A DNA stretch of 17,976 bases from JAWXVD01 sp044425705 (GTDB taxonomy: Bacteria; Bacillota; Clostridia; Lachnospirales; Lachnospiraceae), in contig JAWXVD010000069.1 in NCBI GenBank assembly GCA_044425705.1, positions 1 to 17,976 on the forward strand. Direction: 5' to 3'. This document shows positions 8,938-14,676 of the stretch, one piece after another (within the stretch, counting starts at the first letter, position 1; each line of letters opens with the position of its first letter). The notes below the pieces were generated by a model. It saw only the letters and a program-made list of their open reading frames with translations, was not told the origin of the DNA and did not search any database. Made by a program: the position numbers and the translations under genes.

Positions 8938-9792
8938 CTATTCTTTTACCGCACCTGAGGTTACACCATTAATAATATATTTTTGTGCAATCATAAAGAT
9001 AACGATGGAAGGAATGGCAATCAACACAAGGGCTGCATTATATCTTCCTAAATCTTGTGGTGTCATACCATAAGCACCTTGGAAAGAATTAACTGCCACT
9101 GTAGTTGTGTATAACTCTTCTTTTGTTAAATACATAAGTGGGAACAAGAAATCTTGTAACGACCACATAAATTGAAGTACTCCCAAGTTAATGAGGGCTG
9201 GTTTCGCTAATGGTAAATATACTTTTGAAAATGTTTGTACAATATTGGCACCATCAATACTTGCCGATTCCATCAGCTCTTCTGGAAGCCCATCAAAGAA
9301 ATTCTTCATCATCAATACAGAAAAAGGAATTGTAATAGTAGCTTCACAAAGAATAATTCCTAAATGTGTGTTATAAATACCTAAATTCTTTAAAATAAAG
9401 AAAAATGGCACTAATAAGATTGGTCCCGAAATTGCCATACACATTAGGACAAAACTATAAATCACTCTTCTTCCCGTAAACTTAATCTTTGAAAATGCAT
9501 ATCCAGAGCAAGATCCTACAAATACTACTAAGGAACTACTTCCAATAGCGTTAATTCCCGAATTTTTAAAATAAATATAAAAAGGAACACCATTAATTTT
9601 GTTTGTTAATACGTATGTATAATTTTCAAATCCATTTACCTTTAATGAATTTTGAATCAAAGAATAAACTGGAACACACCATATTAAGGTTAATATAATC
9701 AATACAATTTTCATCAATGCACGTTCTTTTTTATCTATGCTGAAAAAATCTGTCGCTACTTCTTTAGGTTGCTTATTTTTCATTTTTAACAT
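8938..9792 (-). CDS. ABC sugar transporter permease (CUT1, MalG/LacG type)
   Basis: A 284-residue membrane protein with a cytoplasmic N-terminus and about six hydrophobic segments. The first is near residues 28-46, with others near 84-95, 110-135 and 145-162. The BPD_transp_1 EAA loop ESASIDGANIVQTFSKVYLP (175-194) contacts the ATPase. The C-terminal YIINGVTSGAVKE is typical of MalG-type subunits. ATG at 9792 is chosen because AGGAGGAGAAAATC directly precedes it. It lies 12 bp after the other permease and should form a heterodimer with it. No ATP-binding subunit is encoded nearby, so a shared MsmK/MsmX-type ATPase elsewhere is expected. Confidence 0.95.
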   Translation of the reverse strand: MLKMKNKQPKEVATDFFSIDKKERALMKIVLIILTLIWCVPVYSLIQNSLKVNGFENYTYVLTNKINGVPFYIYFKNSGINAIGSSSLVVFVGSCSGYAFSKIKFTGRRVIYSFVLMCMAISGPILLVPFFFILKNLGIYNTHLGIILCEATITIPFSVLMMKNFFDGLPEELMESASIDGANIVQTFSKVYLPLAKPALINLGVLQFMWSLQDFLFPLMYLTKEELYTTTVAVNSFQGAYGMTPQDLGRYNAALVLIAIPSIVIFMIAQKYIINGVTSGAVKE

Positions 9793-9804
9793 GATTTTCT
9801 CCTC

Positions 9805-10698
9805 CTATGATTTATCTTTTGCTCTCATTTGAACAAATCCAATAGTAAATGAAATAATGGCTACTAAAACAGATATGGCACAAATTCTTCCTAAATTTGC
9901 TCCTGGCGTTTTGAATGATCTATAAATATAGGTACCCACAATTTCTGTTACTCCACCTGGTCCACCATCTGTCATTAAGAATACACGATCCATTTCTCTA
10001 AATCCGCCTAATATCATAGATAAGATAATTGTTTTATGTGTATTTTTAAGCATTGGATATAAAATAAAGATAAGAATGTCTTTCATTCTAGCACCATCAA
10101 TTGTTGCCGCTTCTAAAATACTAGAACTAATCGTTGTTAAATCTGCTGTATAATACATAATCGGTATACCAATCAAGAATAGTGAAACCGACATAATTGA
10201 AAACATAGCTAAATTAGGATCTGCTAACCATCTTTGTGCCAAGAAATCTAAGCCTACTGCTCGTAATATATTATTTACCAATCCATCTTTATACTGTAAC
10301 ATGGTATTAAATACTGCCGCCATTAATGCAATAGGCAACATAGAAGGAACGAAGAACAAGGCATGAAAAAATCTTTTTCCTGGTATGCTAAAATTTAAAA
10401 ATACTGCAATTAAAAAGGCGATGGTAAGCCCGAAAAAAATATTTGCACTAGATAATAAGAATGTATTAAACAATGCTCTATAAAATTGTGAATCCTTTAA
10501 AACCATTTGAAAATTACTAAATCCTACAAATTCTGGTTCCTTAAATGCAATTGTCACATCAAAAAAACTATACCTAATTAAAAAGTAAAAACTATATCCC
10601 ATTAAACATATAAAGATAATAATCAGTGGTAATAAAAAAATAAATCCACTTAAATTATTTCTCTTCTGCAATGCAGATAGCTGATTTTTTTTATTCAT
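9805..10698 (-). CDS. ABC sugar transporter permease (CUT1, MalF/UgpA type)
   Basis: A 297-residue permease with a short cytoplasmic N-terminus and a hydrophobic helix at about 18-40, followed by further segments near 78-102, 113-131 and 164-182. The EAA loop EAATIDGARMKDILIFILYP lies at 196-215. ATG at 10698 is preferred over the upstream ATG at 10713, because the GGAGG that positions the ribosome lies between the two. Located after the binding protein and before the second permease, it is the first membrane half of the importer. A 154-bp non-coding gap with a hairpin separates it from the binding-protein gene. Confidence 0.94.
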   Translation of the reverse strand: MNKKNQLSALQKRNNLSGFIFLLPLIIIFICLMGYSFYFLIRYSFFDVTIAFKEPEFVGFSNFQMVLKDSQFYRALFNTFLLSSANIFFGLTIAFLIAVFLNFSIPGKRFFHALFFVPSMLPIALMAAVFNTMLQYKDGLVNNILRAVGLDFLAQRWLADPNLAMFSIMSVSLFLIGIPIMYYTADLTTISSSILEAATIDGARMKDILIFILYPMLKNTHKTIILSMILGGFREMDRVFLMTDGGPGGVTEIVGTYIYRSFKTPGANLGRICAISVLVAIISFTIGFVQMRAKDKS

Positions 10699-10772
10699 TT
10701 CCGAATCCTCCATTCCCTTGAAAACATCTAGTCATATTCATCACTTTTTGTCCAAGTATGCCCAGTTATAAC

Positions 10773-10813
10773 ATATGCCCCAAAATAATATGTGATATCA
10801 TCTTGAGGCATAT
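10773..10813 (-). other. Intercistronic hairpin between binding protein and permease genes
   Basis: ATATGCCTCAA pairs with TTGGGGCATAT over 11 bp (one G-U) around a 19-nt loop on the minus strand. No U-tract follows, so it is not a simple terminator. Hairpins in this position commonly protect the upstream binding-protein message and lower permease expression, as in mal-type operons; that role is inferred. Confidence 0.55.
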
Positions 10814-10852
10814 AAACCCTTTTACATTATAATTTTATGACAACTTGTTATT

Positions 10853-12211
10853 TTAGTAATCACCATTATCCCATCCTGATTGTAATCCAGCTGCTGCTTC
10901 TTCAGGTGTAACACTTCCATTAATCACACTTTGTACCATTGGTCCTTCTACTGCACCGGCAAATGCTGATAAGTTATTTCTATCCGCTGGGGCTGCGTTC
11001 ATTAATTCAAGTAATGTATCCCAACTTTCCACTGCGATATCAGATGTTAACATAGAAGCATCCATTTCGAAATCTGAAATTCCAGGTGTTCCAGCAAATT
11101 GTTTTGCTAAGATTTCTACACCATCTCCTGATGATAAGTATTGTACAAATTTAGCTGCTGCTTCTTTATGTTCTGATTCTTCTATAATACCAAGTCCACA
11201 ATCTAAGTAGGCTCTTACTGCTAATTCTCCACCTTCATAAGCTACAGGTAATGCCATAATACCAACTTCTTCTAATCCAACTCCATTTTGTTCTCTAAGT
11301 ACAGATGAGATTAATGTTGCATCCCAGCTACCCATGTAATAAACTAATGCATCTCCATTTGTAAACACTTCTGTTGCACTACCATAATCTAAATCCATAA
11401 CATCCATAGAGAAGATTCCATCATCAAAGAATTGTTTGAATGCTCTAAATGCTTCTACATATTCAGGTGAATCCATTGTTGCACCATTATAAACTACTTC
11501 ATTGTAGTAATCTCCACCTTGTGTTAATACTGTAAGTAACATTTCATCGATTACCCAGCCTTCCATACCAGCAAATACACCTGCTAATTTATCTGGATAT
11601 ACTTCATAAAGTGCTTCTGCAACTTCTTTGTATTCTTCAATTGTTGTTGGCACTTCACAACCGATTTCTTCTAATAATGTTGCATTGTAGAAACCAAACA
11701 TAGAACCACTATTTAAAATAGTAATGAATTTTGCATCTCCACTTGTTAAGTCTTTTCCTTTATCAAACATATCTTGTGAATAACTTCCCATCCAGTCATC
11801 ACCTAATACTGTTGGCATATATTCTTCTAAATCTACTAAGTAATCTTCAACACTTGCAGCAAACGCTGAAGGTTGTACACCGATTACATCGATTTCTTCT
11901 CCTGTACTAAGTGCTAATACAACTTTATCTCTATATGTACCACTTTCCATAACTGTCATGTTAATTTTAATATTTGGATTTTCTGCTTCAAATGCTGCAA
12001 TTGTTTCTTCTAATTGTGCTTCAGTAGGGAACCATGTCCAATACTCTAACTCAATCACATCTTCACTGCTTACCTCTTCTGTTGCCTCTGCTACATCAGC
12101 TGTTTCTGTTGCTGTGTCTGTGCTGCTTGCACTATCTGTTGACCCACATCCTACCATAGCTGTTGCTGCTAAAACCACTGACATTAATACACTTAATACT
12201 CTTTTCTTCAT
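10853..12211 (-). CDS. Extracellular sugar-binding lipoprotein of the ABC importer
   Basis: A 452-residue family 1 solute-binding protein. The signal peptide MKKRVLSVLMSVVLAATAMV ends in the lipobox MVGC, with Cys22 the lipidated residue. A low-complexity Ser/Thr/Glu linker follows. The binding-protein body starts near ELEYWTWFPTEAQLEETIAA. The frame extends upstream to 12283, but ATG at 12211 is chosen because AAAAGGAGGAAATGC precedes it and a proper signal peptide begins there. The protein would be anchored outside the membrane and deliver oligosaccharide to the two permeases. It is the first and probably most highly expressed gene of the operon. Confidence 0.95.
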   Translation of the reverse strand: MKKRVLSVLMSVVLAATAMVGCGSTDSASSTDTATETADVAEATEEVSSEDVIELEYWTWFPTEAQLEETIAAFEAENPNIKINMTVMESGTYRDKVVLALSTGEEIDVIGVQPSAFAASVEDYLVDLEEYMPTVLGDDWMGSYSQDMFDKGKDLTSGDAKFITILNSGSMFGFYNATLLEEIGCEVPTTIEEYKEVAEALYEVYPDKLAGVFAGMEGWVIDEMLLTVLTQGGDYYNEVVYNGATMDSPEYVEAFRAFKQFFDDGIFSMDVMDLDYGSATEVFTNGDALVYYMGSWDATLISSVLREQNGVGLEEVGIMALPVAYEGGELAVRAYLDCGLGIIEESEHKEAAAKFVQYLSSGDGVEILAKQFAGTPGISDFEMDASMLTSDIAVESWDTLLELMNAAPADRNNLSAFAGAVEGPMVQSVINGSVTPEEAAAGLQSGWDNGDY

Positions 12212-12237
12212 TTTGCATTTCCTCCTTTTAAGAAAAA

Positions 12238-12284
12238 TGAACCAATTCATTTGTTGAACTAATACTAACATGAACCAGTTCATT
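12238..12284. promoter_or_regulatory. Twin palindromic operators in the operon promoter
   Basis: ATGAACCAGTTCAT (12271-12284) is a perfect inverted repeat of ATGAAC with a 2-bp centre and fills the promoter spacer. ATGAACCAATTCAT (12238-12251) is the same site with one mismatched arm base and would lie at about +5 to +18. The copies are 33 bp apart, about three helical turns, so two dimers would lie on the same face of the DNA. The bound protein is unknown; the LacI regulator encoded in the operon is the obvious candidate. Confidence 0.6.
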
Positions 12285-12291
12285 TTTCAAC
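12263..12291 (-). promoter_or_regulatory. Main promoter of the glycan-utilisation operon
   Basis: On the minus strand TTGAAA (12291-12286) and TAGTAT (12268-12263) are separated by exactly 17 bp. The spacer contains the palindrome ATGAACTGGTTCAT. Transcription would start near 12256, giving a leader of about 45 nt. A bound regulator would block RNA polymerase directly. Confidence 0.65.
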
Positions 12292-12504
12292 AGGTATTTT
12301 ATATGTTTTTTATATTTGGTAGTTTTCTCTAAATATTTCTTTTATATATATGGGTATTTCTTACTCATTTTTGTGTATAATAGACAAATTTTTCTACTTT
12401 TCTAAAATACTGGCATATCATTTCAAGTACTGTACACCACTTAAAATTAAAAAGATAAAACTAGAGAGACAATATTGACGAATGCAGAAAAACTTAATTT
12501 TCAT

Positions 12505-12550
12505 GCAATAAAAATAGTAGTGTGAAAATTCTACATTTTCACACTACTAT
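12505..12550 (-). terminator. Rho-independent terminator of asnA
   Basis: A perfect 16-bp stem (12514-12529 with 12535-12550) encloses a 5-nt loop. On the minus strand it is followed by TTTTATTGC. It lies 26 bp after the asnA stop. The other strand lacks a U-run after the stem, so it acts for asnA. Confidence 0.85.
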
Positions 12551-12575
12551 AGCTTCTTTATGAACTTGTTTGCAT

Positions 12576-13589
12576 TTACAATAATGGAATCCCTGCCTCA
12601 TCACAAGCTTTTTTTGTGGCTTCATCCCAAACACTAGCTTGCACTTCTCCAATATGAACACTTCCTAAAAGCAACATACAAAGTCTGCTTTGTCCAATAC
12701 CGCCACCAATGGTATACGGTAATTCACCTGCTAGTAATGCTTTATGGTATGGCAATTCTCGACGGTCATCACAACCTGCTATACTTAACTGTCGATCCAA
12801 TGATTCTGGACTGACACGAATACCCATACTACTTAACTCATAACTACATTGTAGCGGTTCATTCCAAAATAAAATATCTCCATTTAATGACCAATCATCA
12901 TAATCCGGTGCTCGTCCATCATGAGGTTTTCCACTCTTAAGAGCTCCACCTATCTGCATTAAAAAAGTAGTACCGTTTTCTTTTACATATGCATTCTCAC
13001 GCTCTTTTCCTGTCATGTCAGGATATAAATCTTCCAGTTCTTGTGCAGTAATAAAACTCACCTCTGGTGAGTGCAATGGGATTTTTCCTAACTGCGGAAA
13101 CATGGCATGTAAGTTCAACTCCGTGGCACAAATAGCCGCAACAATACCACGTACCGTTGTTTTCAATGTTTCCATATTGCGGTCGTCAATTCCTATCACC
13201 TTTTCCCAATCCCATTGATCTACATAAATAGAGTGTAAATTATCGAGAACTTCGTCACGGCGAATGGCATTCATATCACAATAAAGACCTTTTCCTACGC
13301 GAAAATCATATTCTTTTAAGGCAACACGCTTCCATTTGGCAAGAGATTGTACTACCTGCGCTTCGCTCCCTGTATCTGCAATTCCAAAAGTAACCTTACG
13401 CTCTACACCATTTAAATCATCATTTAACCCAGTAGATGCTTCTAAAAATAAAGGCGCCGAAACACGGTGTAATGTTAAAGTGGCACAAAGGGTATCTGCA
13501 AACAATCGCTTAATAATACCGATTGCCCGTTGTGTATCATATAAATTAAGGGATGGTGTATATCCCTCTGGAATCATAATTCGACTCAT
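12576..13589 (-). CDS. asnA: Aspartate--ammonia ligase (asparagine synthetase A)
   Basis: A 337-residue cytoplasmic enzyme of normal family length, which makes asparagine from aspartate, ammonia and ATP through an aspartyl-AMP intermediate. Its fold is related to class II aminoacyl-tRNA synthetases. Recognisable AsnA segments are LHRVSAPLFLEASTGLNDDL (40-59), FGIADTGSEAQVVQSLAKWK (68-87), DQWDWEKVIG (124-133) and GGGIGQSRLCMLLL (295-308), the last carrying the motif 3-type arginine. The ATG is preceded by AAAGAAAGGATGTTATT. It has its own promoter and terminator. The 93-bp leader is too short for a T-box. It appears to be a housekeeping gene next to the glycan operon rather than part of it. 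Confidence 0.97.
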   Translation of the reverse strand: MSRIMIPEGYTPSLNLYDTQRAIGIIKRLFADTLCATLTLHRVSAPLFLEASTGLNDDLNGVERKVTFGIADTGSEAQVVQSLAKWKRVALKEYDFRVGKGLYCDMNAIRRDEVLDNLHSIYVDQWDWEKVIGIDDRNMETLKTTVRGIVAAICATELNLHAMFPQLGKIPLHSPEVSFITAQELEDLYPDMTGKERENAYVKENGTTFLMQIGGALKSGKPHDGRAPDYDDWSLNGDILFWNEPLQCSYELSSMGIRVSPESLDRQLSIAGCDDRRELPYHKALLAGELPYTIGGGIGQSRLCMLLLGSVHIGEVQASVWDEATKKACDEAGIPLL

Positions 13590-13646
13590 AATAACATCCT
13601 TTCTTTTTCACTGCTTATTCACAAACCATATGCAATATATTTATTT

Positions 13647-13676
13647 TTTATATTACAAATTTCCTATCTACTTCAA
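13647..13676 (-). promoter_or_regulatory. Candidate asnA promoter
   Basis: On the minus strand TTGAAG (13676-13671) and TATAAA (13652-13647) are separated by 18 bp. They begin seven bases after the stop codon of the upstream gene and would start transcription near 13640. No T-box or other riboswitch motif lies in the remaining leader. Confidence 0.45.
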
Positions 13677-13682
13677 GCTGAT

Positions 13683-14243
13683 TTATTGAAATTCTTTTAA
13701 TACTAAAAATGAAACTTTTGTATTTGAAATATAGGTATGGAATGGATATTCATCACCACATTTTTGGATAAATGGATCATGGGTATAACCTACTTCCATA
13801 GGCACATAATTTTGTAATGTAGAAGAATCCATGCTTTCATAAGTGCACATGCTTCCAGAACCGATTAGCTGCGTATGTCTTTCTATAAAATCATGCTCTC
13901 TATGAATACCCACATCTACATTCTCTTCACATAAAACTGTAAAACCAATAATTTTTTCAGTTAACTTTACTTCTTCATTCAATACTCGATCATTTCCACC
14001 AAACATGCTAGCAATATCCGCTGCTTCATTCAATTTTATAATAAGAACTAATTCCCCTTCCAAACATTCTCCTGAATAAACTAGCATAGATTTCATATAC
14101 TTTAAATTCACCGTATTAACTAACATATCCTCTGGTGCTAAATTAATAACGATAGATTTCCCAGTAATCATTATTTTTTCTTCATTTTCCACAAGTACTG
14201 TTTGATATAATTCATTCGATAATTCTTTTATTTGCTTCTGCAT
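13683..14243 (-). CDS. Hypothetical protein, 186 residues
   Basis: I do not recognise this family. The ATG is preceded by GAGAAGGGAAGAACAA, a good ribosome binding site. The protein has no signal peptide or membrane segment and looks cytoplasmic. It contains alternating beta-strand-like hydrophobic stretches (ITGKSIVINLAPEDMLVNTV near 26-45, LEGELVLIIKL near 61-71, EKIIGFTVLCEENVDVGI near 95-112) and an acidic composition, which suggests a small mixed alpha/beta fold. It lies 93 bp upstream of asnA on the same strand with no terminator between, so transcription may run into asnA in addition to the asnA promoter. No role can be assigned. Confidence 0.75.
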   Translation of the reverse strand: MQKQIKELSNELYQTVLVENEEKIMITGKSIVINLAPEDMLVNTVNLKYMKSMLVYSGECLEGELVLIIKLNEAADIASMFGGNDRVLNEEVKLTEKIIGFTVLCEENVDVGIHREHDFIERHTQLIGSGSMCTYESMDSSTLQNYVPMEVGYTHDPFIQKCGDEYPFHTYISNTKVSFLVLKEFQ

Positions 14244-14343
14244 TTGTTCTTCCCTTCTCTTTTATTTTTTACTATTTATATCATACCATTTATCAATGTA
14301 ATTGCATATCTTTAATAGCAGTAATAAACAATTTACTTTTCAC

Positions 14344-14411
14344 AGCGGTAAAATTCATCGGAGACCTGTAACCATGAACCAATCGGTAATTGAATAACCG
14401 AGCTTCCCGCT
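14344..14411. other. Compact foldable block, possible small structured RNA
   Basis: AGCGG (14344-14348) can pair with CCGCT (14407-14411). The arms enclose TTCAT/ATGAA and a near-palindrome CGGTAATTGAATAACCG (14384-14400), giving a three-way-junction shape. It is visibly richer in GC than its surroundings. No known riboswitch motif was recognised. The near-palindrome alone could instead be an operator. Confidence 0.3.
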
Positions 14412-14416
14412 TAATT

Positions 14417-14592
14417 TTCTAAAGGGAATCTCTAATAACTCTAGTGCCAAGATTTGTGCGGATATTTTTTTGTCCTAATTACCAAAAAACGCAGGCGATA
14501 TTGGAGATATCGTCGAGGCTTTTTGATGATTAGGACGGAAAAATAAACCACAAAGGTTGGTGCTATGAGTTTTTAGAGGTTTCCTAAAGCAA
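14417..14592. repeat. Long imperfect palindrome (MITE-like)
   Basis: The inner hairpin pairs GTCCTAAT (14472-14479) with ATTAGGAC (14529-14536). Inside it CAAAAA pairs with TTTTTG, and CGATAT pairs with ATATCG around a 5-nt loop. The outer arms, about 14419-14471 and 14537-14590, align as inverted repeats over some 50 bp with scattered mismatches. The right arm recurs, inverted, after the downstream gene. Palindromes of this size with repeated ends look like a non-autonomous mobile element or a dispersed repeat. Confidence 0.6.
14552..14581 (+). repeat. 30-bp inverted repeat, left copy
   Basis: The segment starts AAAGGTTGGTGCTATGAG and is the exact reverse complement of 17109-17138. The pair encloses the PRiA4_ORF3/SEC-C gene. 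Weaker similarity continues for about 30 bp beyond the GTTGG end in both copies (GATTAG and CGGA blocks), so the true repeat is about 70 bp. Confidence 0.85.
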
Positions 14593-14606
14593 AAAAGGTG
14601 GACGTA

Positions 14607-14635
14607 TTGTAATTTTGTGCTAGCCATTGTACAAA
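14607..14635 (+). promoter_or_regulatory. Possible promoter of the PRiA4_ORF3/SEC-C gene
   Basis: TTGTAA (14607-14612) and TACAAA (14630-14635) are separated by 17 bp. The start would fall near 14642, inside the adjacent palindrome. The match is modest. Confidence 0.35.
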
Positions 14636-14639
14636 CAAC

Positions 14640-14657
14640 TTGATACAATGGTATCAA
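14640..14657 (+). promoter_or_regulatory. Palindrome TTGATAC-AATG-GTATCAA before the ribosome binding site
   Basis: A perfect 7-bp inverted repeat with a 4-nt centre, ending four bases before AAGGAGG. It could be an operator at the transcription start or a 5'-leader hairpin that limits translation. Confidence 0.45.
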
Positions 14658-14676
14658 TACAAGGAGGATGAATGAG

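Larger units (their letters stand above)
12212..12575. other. Non-coding gap between the glycan operon and asnA
   Basis: This 364-bp stretch holds the operon promoter and operators (12238-12291) and the asnA terminator (12505-12550). Between them, 12292-12504 is AT-rich. A weaker TTAGAA-N17-TATTAT arrangement reads toward the operon from about 12380 to 12410 on the minus strand. I see no gene in it. Confidence 0.6.
14244..14676. other. Structured 433-bp non-coding region
   Basis: This gap between divergent genes contains an AT-rich stretch where the promoter of the 186-residue gene must lie (14244-14340), a compact foldable block (14344-14411) and a long imperfect palindrome (14417-14592). 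The promoter, a small palindrome and the ribosome binding site of the plus-strand gene follow (14607-14667). Open frames inside it, such as 14475-14657 on the minus strand, are by-products of the repeat and are not called genes. Confidence 0.6.

Noticed and set aside
11958..12257. 99-residue plus-strand open frame opposite the binding-protein gene
   Set aside because: It is a mirror of the signal peptide and linker coding sequence, with no ribosome binding site or family match.
12374..12380. Plus-strand TATAAT with TG extension near 12374
   Set aside because: No -35 element and no plus-strand gene downstream; asnA is on the other strand.
13590..13682. T-box or other riboswitch in front of asnA
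   Set aside because: The leader is under 100 bp and lacks the T-box AGGGTGG-type core and an antiterminator/terminator pair.
14475..14657. 60-residue minus-strand open frame in the palindrome
   Set aside because: It has no ribosome binding site and only reads across repeat arms. The shared PLKTHSTNL string with another frame near 17110-17136 comes from the DNA repeat itself.
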